64,000 nt of DNA from Mycobacterium sp. IS-1742 (GTDB lineage: Bacteria > Actinomycetota > Actinomycetes > Mycobacteriales > Mycobacteriaceae): NCBI RefSeq assembly GCF_001500125.1, contig NZ_LQIV01000009.1:1-64000 (forward strand), given 5' to 3'. The position numbers and the translations under genes were made by a program. This document shows positions 27,313-35,971 of this stretch, piece after piece. Every line of letters begins with the position of its first letter. Positions within the stretch are counted from its first letter, which is position 1. The notes beneath the pieces are model-generated. The model was not told the DNA's origin. It ran no database searches and saw only the letters and a list, made by a program, of their open reading frames with translations.

Positions 27313-28167
27313 CTACAGCTCCTCGACCTGCAGCAGTGGCTCGGCGACGTCGTACCCCACGACGGGTCCGTCGCGGCACAGCAGCAGCGGGCCGAGCTGA
27401 CAGTGCCCGCACCAGCCGATCCCGCACTGCATGTTCCGTTCGAGTGAGACGCGGATCTTATTGGGGGCGAGTCCTTTCCGAACCAGCTCCGCCGCGCTGT
27501 TGCGCATCATCGGTTCGGGACCGCACAGGAACGCGGTGGTGCGGTCCGGCCGGACGGGCAGGCGGCGCAGCGGCTCGGTGACGAACCCGACCTCGCCCGG
27601 CCAACCCTGGACGGGGACGTCGACGGTCAGGTGCACGTCGACGGCGCCGCTGTCCGCCCAGCGCCGGAGCTCGTCGGCGAACAGGAAGTCGTCCCGTGAG
27701 CGGGCGCCGGCGATGAGCGCCACCCTGCCGTAGCGGTCCCGCTCGGCCAGCGCGCCGAGCACCACCGGCCGGAGCGGCGCGAGGCCCACCCCGCCGGCCA
27801 CGATGACCAGGTCGCGGCCCGCGGCATCGTCGAGTCCCCAGTCGGTGCCCAACGGTCCACGCATCCCGATCACGGTGCCGGGCTGCGCATCGTGCAGCGC
27901 CCGGCTCACGGCGCCGACCGCGCGGATGGTGTGCGTGACGGCATCGTCGGTGTCCGTAGGGGACCCGCTGACCGAGATCGCGACCTCCCCGATCCCGAAG
28001 GCGTAGAGCATCATGAACTCGCCGGGCTTTGGCGCGCGGAGCGGGTCGCCGACCGGTTCGAGGCAGAGGGTGGCCGAGTCGTGGTTCTCGGCGATGCGCG
28101 TGCGCACCCGGTAGGGCACCGGAGACATCGCCGAGGCCGGCGTCGGCGTGGTCATGGCGTCAGTCAT
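27313..28167 (-). CDS. hyhG: Hydrogenase FAD/NAD(P)-binding subunit
   Basis: The 284-residue protein resembles the gamma subunit of sulfhydrogenases and dihydroorotate dehydrogenase electron-transfer subunits. A ferredoxin-reductase-type FAD domain (about 15-110) is followed by an NAD(P) domain (VIVAGGVGLAPLRPVV near 130; FLCGPEPMM near 225) and a C-terminal 2Fe-2S site, ERNMQCGIGWCGHCQLGPLLLC. It exchanges electrons between NAD(P)H and the hydrogenase. Its start overlaps hyhB by 8 bases. Whether NADH or NADPH is used cannot be read from the sequence. Confidence 0.94.
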   Translation of the reverse strand: MTDAMTTPTPASAMSPVPYRVRTRIAENHDSATLCLEPVGDPLRAPKPGEFMMLYAFGIGEVAISVSGSPTDTDDAVTHTIRAVGAVSRALHDAQPGTVIGMRGPLGTDWGLDDAAGRDLVIVAGGVGLAPLRPVVLGALAERDRYGRVALIAGARSRDDFLFADELRRWADSGAVDVHLTVDVPVQGWPGEVGFVTEPLRRLPVRPDRTTAFLCGPEPMMRNSAAELVRKGLAPNKIRVSLERNMQCGIGWCGHCQLGPLLLCRDGPVVGYDVAEPLLQVEEL

Positions 28168-29257
28168 CGGCGGCGTCCGCCCCGTCGGCCATCGTGGTCA
28201 TCTCCGCGGTGATGTCGATCCCGGTGGGACACCAGGCGATACAGCGCCCACAGCCGACGCATCCGCTGCTGCCGAACTGGTCGTGCCAGGTGCCGAGTTT
28301 GTGGGTGAGCCAGTGCCGGTACCGCGACGGCGCCGACTGCCGGGTGCTTCCCTCGTGCACGAAGGTGAAGTCGAACTCGAAGCACGACGACCAGTGCATC
28401 CAGCGCTCGGCATGGTCGCCGGTGAGGTCGGTGACGTCCTCGACGCTGGTGCAGAAGCACGTCGGGCACACCATGGTGCAGTTTCCGCACGTCAGACACC
28501 TGCCGGCGACCTCGTCCCACTGGGACGATTCGCGCGACTCGATCAACAGCCGGCGCAGGTCCGTCTCCGGCATGTGGCGGCCCATGTGGTGCGCCGCCTC
28601 GCTCACCTCGGCGCGCGCCGCGTCGATCTCGTCCTGTTCGGCGTCGCGGTGGGTGACGGTGGCCAGCACGTCGGCGCCTTCGTCGCTGCCCACGTCCACG
28701 ACGTAGCGGCGGCCGGACCCGTCGATGCGTTCGGTCAGCGCGAGGTCGTAGCCGGGACCGACGGCGGGGCCGGTGTTCATCGAGGCGCAGAAGCACAGTC
28801 CGCCGGGCTCGGTGCAGTTGACCGCGACGACGAAGATCCGGTTCAGGCGGCCGACGAAGCCCCGGTCCGGGTACGCACCCTGCCCCAGCACGCCGTCGAG
28901 GACACGGATCGCCGACAGGTCGCACGCCCGCACCCCGACGAAGGCGTACCTCGGCGGGTCCTCGGGTCGCTCACCGTCCGACGACCACACCCGCTGCCGG
29001 GGCGGATGGAGGAACTGCTTCCAAGACTGCGGGCCGGCGGAGTGCCCGAACAGCGCGTCGTCGTCGCGGCGGCGCAGGCGATACACCCCGGGGGCCACCT
29101 CCACCCCCCAACCGCGGGGCAACTCGTCGGCCGAGGTCAGTTCGGCGAGCACGATCGCGTTGTCCGACACGGTCGGGCCCACCACCCGGTAGCCGCGCCC
29201 GATCAGCGCGGCCACCAGTTGCTGCAACCCCGCAGCGTCGATCACCCCGACGCCCAC
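28160..29257 (-). CDS. hyhB: Hydrogenase iron-sulfur subunit (sulfhydrogenase beta-like)
   Basis: The 365-residue protein is the first gene of the hydrogenase operon. Two ferredoxin-like 4Fe-4S motifs lie in the C-terminal half: CLTCGNCTMVCPTCFC and CVGCGRCIAWCPTGID. The N-terminal half has a conserved FVGVRACDLSAIRVLD region typical of the beta subunit of group 3b enzymes. The start is GTG at 29257, or possibly a GTG four codons further in. A DosR-like box centred about 42 bases upstream explains hypoxic control. The operon continues hyhG, hyhS, hyhL, protease, KAS III, KAS III-like, all in one direction with gaps or overlaps under 35 bases. Confidence 0.94.
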   Translation of the reverse strand: MGVGVIDAAGLQQLVAALIGRGYRVVGPTVSDNAIVLAELTSADELPRGWGVEVAPGVYRLRRRDDDALFGHSAGPQSWKQFLHPPRQRVWSSDGERPEDPPRYAFVGVRACDLSAIRVLDGVLGQGAYPDRGFVGRLNRIFVVAVNCTEPGGLCFCASMNTGPAVGPGYDLALTERIDGSGRRYVVDVGSDEGADVLATVTHRDAEQDEIDAARAEVSEAAHHMGRHMPETDLRRLLIESRESSQWDEVAGRCLTCGNCTMVCPTCFCTSVEDVTDLTGDHAERWMHWSSCFEFDFTFVHEGSTRQSAPSRYRHWLTHKLGTWHDQFGSSGCVGCGRCIAWCPTGIDITAEMTTMADGADAADD

Positions 29258-29291
29258 AGGCCTATCGTGCCTTCAGCCTGGATCTGAGGTA

Positions 29292-29306
29292 GGGGCATTG
29301 GACCCT
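29292..29306. promoter_or_regulatory. DosR-like box upstream of the hydrogenase operon
   Basis: GGGGCATTGGACCCT matches GGGACTTNNGNCCCT except at positions 4 and 6. It is 35 bases from the hyhB start and 97 bases from the divergent transglycosylase start, so it could serve one or both. Confidence 0.6.
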
Positions 29307-29402
29307 TTTTCCGTACACCGCGCCCCACACCGGCGGGGCGGACGTCACGCGGCGGTCCGGATATGCGACCGTCGGGTGTACGCAATCTCCGGAGTTGACC
29401 CA

Positions 29403-31079
29403 ATGATCCACCATCTCGCCGTGCCCGCCCTGTTGAGGAGGGCGGCGCCGTCTCTGCTCCTGGTCGCCGCCGTGGCGGCAGGCGGCTGTCCCAGTCCGGC
29501 CGCGCCGTCGCCGCCGGCTCCGGCGCCCGCGGCGGCGGCGCCGTCGGCCGCACCCAAGGCCGCACCCACACCGCCGAAACTGCGCCTGGCGGCCGATCCC
29601 CTGCGGATCGTCGACGACCTCGTCGCCGATGAGCGGGCGCTGCGCGACCCGTCCCTTCCGGAGGCGTCGACGGTGGCGGCCGCGCGGCGTCAGCAACTGG
29701 CCTACCGCGCGTTGGGTCGTCACCCCGAATGGGATGCGCTCGTGCGGCCCCGGGTCCCGCCGTCGCTGATCGAGGTCTACGACCGCAACGTCAGCGCGCG
29801 GCGCCAGTTGACGGCGCTGAGCAAGGGCGACGCGAAACCGACCCTGCCGGCCTGGCGCATCGTCGCGCCGCGGCCCGCCGACGAACTGCTGGGTTACTAC
29901 CGCAAGGCCGAGTCGACCTTCGGAGTCGGGTGGAACTATCTGGCGGCGATCAACCTGGTGGAGACGGCGTTCGGGCGCATCGCCGGGGTCAGTACGGCGG
30001 GCGCCCAGGGGCCCATGCAGTTCATGCCGGCGACATTCGCGGCCTACGGCGCGGGCGGCGACATCACCTCCCCGCACGACAGCATCATGGCCGCGGGCCG
30101 CTACCTCGCCGCGAACAACTTCGCCCACAACCCCGACGGTGCGCTGTGGCGGTACAACAACTCGAACGAGTACGTGCGGGCGATCAGCGATTACGCGGCG
30201 GCGCTGGCCCGCGACCCCGCGGCGTTCGAGGGCTTCTACCGGTGGGACGTCTACTACAACTCCACGGCCGGTGACGTGGTGTTGCCCATCGGCTACGCCG
30301 CGACCGCGCCGGTGCCGGTCCTCGACTACCTGGCCACCCACCCGCTCGAGCCGCCGGTCGTCCGGGTCCACGGCCGCAGCGAGAAGATCCTCGAAGAGCT
30401 GCTGCGTGTGCGCAACCACGCTGTGCGCGAACGCGTCCCGTCAGTCGCCGAGGCGGTCTCGAAGAAGTTCCTCGGGGTGCCGTACGGCCCCGACACCCTG
30501 GTCGGCTCCACGAACCGACCCGAGGAACTCGTCGTCAACGTCGAGGCGGTGGACTGCTTCACCTACGTCGACTACATCGAGGCGCTCAAACGCGCCGACG
30601 ACCGCGAGGAGTTCGTCGACCGTCTCATCGACGTCCGGTACAAGGACGGTGTCGTCGGGTTCCGCACCAGGAGGCACTTCTTCACCGACTGGTCGGCCGC
30701 GACGCCCCCGATCGCCAAAGATGTGACCGCGGATCTCGGCGGCGGGGCCAAGACCGTGGCCAAACGCCTCAACAGGAAGAACGACGGCGGGGTGTACCTA
30801 CCCGGGCTGCCGGAGGTGCCGCGTGACGTCACGTACATCCCGAGCGGAGAGATCGACGAGACGGTCGTGGACGGTCTGCGCACCGGTGACTACATCGGGG
30901 CGTACGCCGCGGACGGCGGTCTCGACGTCACGCACGTCGGGATCTACGTCGACACCCCGAATGGACCGACCGTGCGCAACGCCTCCTCGCTGCGGGAACA
31001 CAACCGCGTGGTCGACGTCCCGTTCTTCGACTACATGCGGACCGTCCCGGGCATCGTGGTGCTGCGCCCGACGCAGTGA
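29403..31079 (+). CDS. Lipoprotein: lytic transglycosylase domain fused to DUF1460 domain
   Basis: I start this 558-residue protein at ATG 29403 because it gives a clean lipoprotein signal with the lipobox AAGGC (C29); an upstream in-frame ATG at 29298 would bury it. An Ala/Pro linker follows. Residues about 165-320 are a lytic transglycosylase-like domain with NLVETAFGRIAGVSTAGAQGPMQFMP, containing the catalytic Glu. Residues about 340-558 match DUF1460, an NlpC/P60-like fold with VEAVDCFTYVDYIEAL holding the Cys and DVTHVGIYV holding the His. The two domains could cut the glycan and a peptide or amide bond of peptidoglycan in one place. It diverges from hyhB with a DosR-like box between, so it may be induced in hypoxia. 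Confidence 0.9.
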   Translation: MIHHLAVPALLRRAAPSLLLVAAVAAGGCPSPAAPSPPAPAPAAAAPSAAPKAAPTPPKLRLAADPLRIVDDLVADERALRDPSLPEASTVAAARRQQLAYRALGRHPEWDALVRPRVPPSLIEVYDRNVSARRQLTALSKGDAKPTLPAWRIVAPRPADELLGYYRKAESTFGVGWNYLAAINLVETAFGRIAGVSTAGAQGPMQFMPATFAAYGAGGDITSPHDSIMAAGRYLAANNFAHNPDGALWRYNNSNEYVRAISDYAAALARDPAAFEGFYRWDVYYNSTAGDVVLPIGYAATAPVPVLDYLATHPLEPPVVRVHGRSEKILEELLRVRNHAVRERVPSVAEAVSKKFLGVPYGPDTLVGSTNRPEELVVNVEAVDCFTYVDYIEALKRADDREEFVDRLIDVRYKDGVVGFRTRRHFFTDWSAATPPIAKDVTADLGGGAKTVAKRLNRKNDGGVYLPGLPEVPRDVTYIPSGEIDETVVDGLRTGDYIGAYAADGGLDVTHVGIYVDTPNGPTVRNASSLREHNRVVDVPFFDYMRTVPGIVVLRPTQ

Positions 31080-31096
31080 CGCGGGGCCTGATCCCG

Positions 31097-32317
31097 TCAC
31101 TCGACCGCCAACTCCAGCCGTTCGAGTCGGCGCACGAGAAGGCTCGGCAACCAGCGACCGACGTCGACGGCTTCCACGCGGGAGGTCCGATCGAGGAGAT
31201 GACGGACGACGATTCCCGCCTCAAGCCTGGCCAGCGCCGCCCCGACGCAGAAGTGCGCGCCCCTGCCGAACGCGATGTGTCCCTTGCCGGCTGGGCGATC
31301 GAGTCGGAACTCCCCGGGCCGGTCGAAGTGGGACGGATCGCGGTTGGCCGCACCCCAGAGCAGCAGCAGCCGGGACCCCGCCGGCAGGTCGACGCCACAG
31401 AGCGCGGTGTCGCGGACGACGTGCCGGTAATGGCCGCGAAACGGCGGCTCGCAGCGCAGCACCTCCTCGAGGAATGCGTCGAGCAGTTCGGGCCGGTCGC
31501 GGACCTGCTGCTGAATGTCCGGACGTGTGGCGAGTGTCCATGCGGCAGAACCGATGAGCGACGCCGTCGACTCGCCGCCGGCACTGAACAGGGTGATCAT
31601 CATGGCCAACGCGGTCATGTCGTCCAGCACACCATCGGCAACTGCGGCCGCGAGGTCGCCGAGCAGGTTGTCCTGCGGATCGGCCGCGGCGCGCTGGAAC
31701 TGGTCGGTGATGTAGCCACTCAACTCCAGCACCGCGACGGTGGCGGCGTTCAGTTGCTCCTGTGTGACCAGCCCCTCGACGACCTGGGTGGCCGAGTAGC
31801 CCCACCGGATCAGCGTCTCGATATCGGCGTCGGGCACGCCGATGATCCGCCCGACGATCATCATCGGAAGCCGGTTGGCCACGGCACCCATCCATTCGAT
31901 GCGGCCGTCTCGGAGGTGGGTGTCCCAGAGCTGGGTCGCCGTGTCACCGATGAACGGCTCGAACGCCCGGATGCGTTTGACCGCCAACTGCGGGAGCAAC
32001 GCCTTCCGATGGACGGCGTGTGCCGGCTCGTCGGCGGTGGCCAGCGCCTGCGTCGCGCCGCCGAGTTCACCGACGTGGAACTCGGACACGGTTCCGCCGG
32101 GCTGGTACAGCATGGTCGCGGTCAGATTCGACGAGAAGTCGTCGCAGCGGGCGATCGCCTCGGTCACGGCGTCCCACCCGCTCACCGCGTAGAAGCCGGA
32201 CGCGCCGATGCGGTGGACGGCACCGGCCCGGTGCATCCGCGCGTAGAGCGGACCCGGGTCCTGGATGTACCGATCCTCGAAGAGGGCGAGCCCGAGGGCA
32301 CCATCCGGTGACGTCAT
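31097..32317 (-). CDS. Cytochrome P450
   Basis: The 406-residue soluble P450 is of normal bacterial length from the ATG at 32317. The oxygen-binding I-helix motif is SAGGESTASL, the K-helix ExxR is EVLR, and the heme loop is FGRGAHFCVGAALARLE with the axial thiolate C357. The substrate is unknown. The gene diverges from a TetR-type regulator across 184 bases that hold a perfect 14-base palindrome, so that regulator probably controls it. No ferredoxin gene is adjacent, so electrons must come from partners encoded elsewhere. It ends 17 bases from the convergent transglycosylase gene. Confidence 0.95.
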   Translation of the reverse strand: MTSPDGALGLALFEDRYIQDPGPLYARMHRAGAVHRIGASGFYAVSGWDAVTEAIARCDDFSSNLTATMLYQPGGTVSEFHVGELGGATQALATADEPAHAVHRKALLPQLAVKRIRAFEPFIGDTATQLWDTHLRDGRIEWMGAVANRLPMMIVGRIIGVPDADIETLIRWGYSATQVVEGLVTQEQLNAATVAVLELSGYITDQFQRAAADPQDNLLGDLAAAVADGVLDDMTALAMMITLFSAGGESTASLIGSAAWTLATRPDIQQQVRDRPELLDAFLEEVLRCEPPFRGHYRHVVRDTALCGVDLPAGSRLLLLWGAANRDPSHFDRPGEFRLDRPAGKGHIAFGRGAHFCVGAALARLEAGIVVRHLLDRTSRVEAVDVGRWLPSLLVRRLERLELAVE

Positions 32318-32456
32318 CGCTTCACGCTGCGCGGCGCGGCGACGCCGCGTCAACGGGTGCCGGCGAAGTTGACATCCGACGCCCGCGCTCCGGCGCGACT
32401 CTGTCTCAGCGGGTCCGGCCACCCTGCGCGAACGCTGAAACATCGCGCCCTGTTCG

Positions 32457-32470
32457 TCTCAGATCTGAGA
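32457..32470. promoter_or_regulatory. Palindromic operator between P450 and TetR genes
   Basis: TCTCAGATCTGAGA is a perfect 14-base palindrome located 31 bases upstream of the TetR gene and 139 bases upstream of the P450 gene. Its position and form fit a TetR-family operator. Confidence 0.6.
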
Positions 32471-32501
32471 TACTTCACGCCTACCGACACGGGGGTGTGC
32501 G

Positions 32502-33071
32502 ATGGTTCGCGACGACTGGGTGGTGGGCGGTGACCGCCGCGACGCGGCGGCGGAACGCATCTACGCAGCCGCGGTCGACCTCGTCGTGTCCGACGGCCTG
32601 GACGCGTTCGACATCGACACGCTGGCGAGGCGACTCCACTGCTCCAGGGCCACCGTCTACCGCTACGCCGGAGGAAAGGCCCAGATCCGCGACGCGGTGC
32701 TGACCCGCCTTGCCGCAGGCGTCATCGACACGGTCCGCCACGCCGTCGCGGACCGCAGCGGTGCGGACCGCGTCGTCACCGCGATCGTGGTGGCGCTCGA
32801 AGAGATCCGTTCCGATCCCATGAGGAAACTGCTCATGAGCGCGGCGAGCGCACCTGGACTCGCAGAGCTGCATTCGTCACCGGTGCTGCATCACCTCGCC
32901 GCCGATCTCACCGGGATCACCGACGACGACCCCGTGGCGGCGCAGTGGATCGTGCGCGTGGTGATGTCGCTGGCGTACTGGCCCAGCCACAACCCACGTG
33001 AGGAACGAGAGATGCTGCGCCGCTTCGTCACGCCGGCGTTCGGCGATCCGCCCGAGCGCTCCGGTGCGTGA
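32502..33071 (+). CDS. TetR-family transcriptional regulator
   Basis: The 189-residue protein has an N-terminal helix-turn-helix (about 15-62) with DIDTLARRLHCSRATVYRYAGGKAQIRDAVL, the TetR recognition helix and following Tyr-Arg-Tyr motif. The C-terminal half is a variable helical ligand and dimerisation domain. It diverges from the P450 gene, with a 14-base palindrome just upstream, so it probably represses both its own gene and the P450 until a ligand, perhaps the P450 substrate, binds. It ends about 80 bases before the LuxR-type regulator in the same direction. Confidence 0.92.
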   Translation: MVRDDWVVGGDRRDAAAERIYAAAVDLVVSDGLDAFDIDTLARRLHCSRATVYRYAGGKAQIRDAVLTRLAAGVIDTVRHAVADRSGADRVVTAIVVALEEIRSDPMRKLLMSAASAPGLAELHSSPVLHHLAADLTGITDDDPVAAQWIVRVVMSLAYWPSHNPREEREMLRRFVTPAFGDPPERSGA

Positions 33072-33152
33072 TCCCGTCGACACCCCGGCCGCGGCGGAGG
33101 TAGCGTCGCACCGTTCACCACAGACGACTTCCCCACGCCCAAGCCAGGAGGC

Positions 33153-35891
33153 ATGGTGGAGCTGGTAGGCCGACGCGCCGAACGCCGACTGCTCGATGAG
33201 TCACTTGCTGCCGTGCGGGCCGGGCAGAGCCGGGTACTCGTCGTCTGCGGTGAACCCGGTATCGGGAAAACCGCTCTGCTCGACGAGATGGCGGGCAGAG
33301 CCGGTGGTTGCCGCGTCGTCCGCATCGCGGGCGTCGAGTCCGAGATGGATTTCGCGTTCTCCGCGCTGCATCAGGTGTGTACCTCTATCGCGGAGCCGAT
33401 GGACACCATCCCCGGACCGCAGCGCGACGCTCTGTGCGTCGCGCTGGGTGAGCGCGACGGCCCTGCACCGGATCCCTTCCTCGTCGGACTCGCCGTACTC
33501 AACCTGATGTCGGAGGCGGCGCGGCACCACGGACTGCTGCTGCTCGTCGACGACCAGCACTGGCTCGACCAGGCTTCGGCCCGGGTTCTGGGATTTGTCG
33601 CCCGCCGACTCGGTGCGGAATCCGTCGGTGTCGTGTTCGCGACCCGGTTCATCGGTGACGAACTGCGGGGTCTGCCCGAGTTGACCCTCGGACGTCTCCC
33701 CGACGCGGACTCCCGAGCGCTGTTGAGCAAGAGCCTCGACGGCCCATTGGACCACCGTGTCCGCGACAGGATCATCGGCGAGGCGCGCGGAAATCCGTTG
33801 GCCTTGTTGGAGATTCCGCGGTCACTGGCCCGCGGTGAACTCGCGGGCGGATTCGGGGCGCCCGGCGCGCCCGCATCGCACAGCCTTGAAGGGACGTACC
33901 GGCGCCAACTCGAGGGACTGCCGCCGGGGACGCGGCGGCTGCTGGCCCTGGCCGCCGCCGATCCAGCCGGTGACCCGTCGCTGCTGTGGCGTGCCGCCGA
34001 GGTTCTGGGGCTCGACAGTGCCGCCTCAGGCCCCGCGATCGACGCCGGCCTGGCCGAGATCGGCAGCCGGGTGCTCTTCCGCCATCCGCTCATCCGCTCG
34101 ACCGCCTACCGGTGCGTGCCGTTGTCCGATCGACGGAGGATCCACGGCGCGCTGGCCGTGGTCACCGACCGCGACCTCGAGCCCGACCGCCGCGCATGGC
34201 ATCTCGGCCACTCGGCGATCGGGCCCGACGATGCGGTCGCCGACGAGCTCGAGCGCTCGGCGAGCCGGATCAGGGCCAAAGGTGGTGTCACGGCCGCCGC
34301 GGCATTCCTCGAGCGGGCGGCGGCGCTGGCCGTCGACCCGGCACGCCGCGGAGAACTGGCCACCGCCGCGGCATCGGCGAAGGCGCAGGTTGGAGCGTTC
34401 GATGCGGCGCGCGACCTGCTGTCGATCGCCGACGCCGCGCCGGCCTCCGATCTTCAGCGCGCACGTACCGACTTGGTGCGAGCCCAACTCGCGCTCGTCA
34501 GCAGACACGGCAACGACGCAGCCCCGCTGCTGCTCACCGCCGCGCGGCGGTTGGAGGCCGTCGATGCGACGCAGGCCCGGGAGACATACCTGGACGCGAT
34601 GTCCGCGGCGCTCTTCGCCGGCCGTCTCGCCTCCGAAGGCAGCATTCTCGAGGTGTCGAAGGCGGCCTGTGACGCGCCGCGTGCGCGCGGGGGCACAGGA
34701 CCCGCCGACCTTCTCCTCGACGGGCTTGCCGCCCAATACTGTTCCGGTTTCGGCGAGGGGCTTGCGGTGTTGCGCGAAGCGATCCGCACCTTCGGCCGAG
34801 GAATGACCACCGAACAGGAGCTGCGGTGGATGGTGTTGGCCTGTCTGGCATCGTGTCGGGTCTGGGACATCGAGCGGCACGCCGCGCTGGCCACGCGGTA
34901 CGTGGAACTCGCACGACGCTCGGGTTCGGTCACCCACCTCCCGCTTGCGTTGAGCAGCCGCGTCATCCCCCTGCTGTTCACCGGCGAGTTCGACCAGGCG
35001 GCCCAGACGACGGCGGAGATGCGCGCCGCCATCGAGGCGATGGGCGGGAGCCTGACTCCGTACAGCGAGATCGCCCTGACCGCGTGGCGAGGGCGGCACG
35101 TCGAACTGGCCGCGCTCGGTGACATCGCGCGTCGCGACGCGGAGACACGAGGGGAAGGGCACGGCCTGACGGTGATCGCATGGGCTGCGGCCGTTTCGGC
35201 CAACTCCCGCGGTGACTACCGGACAGCGCGCACCGCCGCAATGGACGCCGCGTCCTGCCTCGGCGACGGCGGGGCGTCGTGGTGGGCGTTGCCGGAACTC
35301 GTCGAGGCCGCGGCGCGTCTCGGGGACGTCGAGCTCGCGACGGCGACACTGGGGCGCCTGACCGAGATGACCACGCCGAGTGGCACCGACTGGGCCCTCG
35401 GTGTCGAGGCACGGTCCCGGGCACTGCTGACTGAGCGGACCGCCGCCGAAGAGCTCTACCGCGAGGCGATCGAACGTCTCGACAGGGCAGGACTGCGACC
35501 GGACCTCGGCAGGGCCCGGCTGCTGTACGGCGAGTGGCTGCGCCGACAACGCCGCCGCGTCGACGCGCGGGTGCAGTTGCGCACGGCTCACGAGCTCTTC
35601 GAGTCGATCGGCATGGCGGCGTTCTCGCAGCGGGCCGCGCGCGAACTGCTGGCAACCGGTGAGCACGCGCGTCGCCGCACCGTGGCGGCGACCTCGCCGC
35701 ATGAGCTCACCGCCCAGGAGACGCAGATCGCGCGGCTGGCGCGTGACGGCATGTCGAACCCGGAGATCGGGGCACGGCTGTTCATCAGTGCCCGCACCGT
35801 GCAGTACCACCTGGGCAAGGTGTTCACCAAGCTCGGCATCGAGTCGCGCAGTCAGCTCGCGGCCGCGTTACCCGACACGCATGGACGCTGA
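33153..35891 (+). CDS. Large LuxR-family (LAL) ATP-dependent transcriptional regulator
   Basis: The 912-residue regulator has an N-terminal AAA/STAND ATPase (Walker A GEPGIGKTALL near residue 33; Walker B LLLLVDDQHWLD near 135), a long middle region of helical TPR-like repeats, and a C-terminal LuxR helix-turn-helix (ELTAQETQIARLARDGMSNPEIG...ARTVQYHLGKVFTKLGIESRSQL). AGGAGG ends one base before ATG 33153; GTG 33156 is equally possible and would fit the spacing slightly better. LAL proteins respond to small molecules, such as maltotriose for MalT, and activate catabolic or secondary-metabolism genes. The likely target is the alcohol dehydrogenase that follows, but a hairpin separates them and the ligand is unknown. 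Confidence 0.93.
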   Translation: MVELVGRRAERRLLDESLAAVRAGQSRVLVVCGEPGIGKTALLDEMAGRAGGCRVVRIAGVESEMDFAFSALHQVCTSIAEPMDTIPGPQRDALCVALGERDGPAPDPFLVGLAVLNLMSEAARHHGLLLLVDDQHWLDQASARVLGFVARRLGAESVGVVFATRFIGDELRGLPELTLGRLPDADSRALLSKSLDGPLDHRVRDRIIGEARGNPLALLEIPRSLARGELAGGFGAPGAPASHSLEGTYRRQLEGLPPGTRRLLALAAADPAGDPSLLWRAAEVLGLDSAASGPAIDAGLAEIGSRVLFRHPLIRSTAYRCVPLSDRRRIHGALAVVTDRDLEPDRRAWHLGHSAIGPDDAVADELERSASRIRAKGGVTAAAAFLERAAALAVDPARRGELATAAASAKAQVGAFDAARDLLSIADAAPASDLQRARTDLVRAQLALVSRHGNDAAPLLLTAARRLEAVDATQARETYLDAMSAALFAGRLASEGSILEVSKAACDAPRARGGTGPADLLLDGLAAQYCSGFGEGLAVLREAIRTFGRGMTTEQELRWMVLACLASCRVWDIERHAALATRYVELARRSGSVTHLPLALSSRVIPLLFTGEFDQAAQTTAEMRAAIEAMGGSLTPYSEIALTAWRGRHVELAALGDIARRDAETRGEGHGLTVIAWAAAVSANSRGDYRTARTAAMDAASCLGDGGASWWALPELVEAAARLGDVELATATLGRLTEMTTPSGTDWALGVEARSRALLTERTAAEELYREAIERLDRAGLRPDLGRARLLYGEWLRRQRRRVDARVQLRTAHELFESIGMAAFSQRAARELLATGEHARRRTVAATSPHELTAQETQIARLARDGMSNPEIGARLFISARTVQYHLGKVFTKLGIESRSQLAAALPDTHGR

Positions 35892-35907
35892 TTCGACTGG
35901 CCAGTGG

Positions 35908-35933
35908 CGGATGCGAACAGCCTGCCGCATCCG
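35908..35933. terminator. Hairpin after the LAL regulator
   Basis: Eight-base arms CGGATGCG / CGCATCCG with a 10-base loop begin 17 bases past the regulator stop. It may be a terminator without a T run, or an operator for the downstream dehydrogenase. Confidence 0.4.
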
Positions 35934-35940
35934 GACCATG

Positions 35941-35965
35941 TCCTCTGTCATCCGCCCACAGAGGA
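35941..35965 (+). promoter_or_regulatory. Hairpin covering the ribosome-binding site of the second ADH
   Basis: TCCTCTG at 35941-35947 pairs with CAGAGGA at 35959-35965, leaving an 11-base loop. The right arm contains most of the AGAGGAG ribosome site, which ends six bases before the ATG. Folding would hide the site, so translation may be conditional. Confidence 0.35.
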
Positions 35966-35971
35966 GTCCCC

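Noticed and set aside
35908..35933. Operator for the LAL regulator
   Set aside because: Position just after the regulator stop fits a terminator at least as well, and no second copy was found near the regulator's own start.
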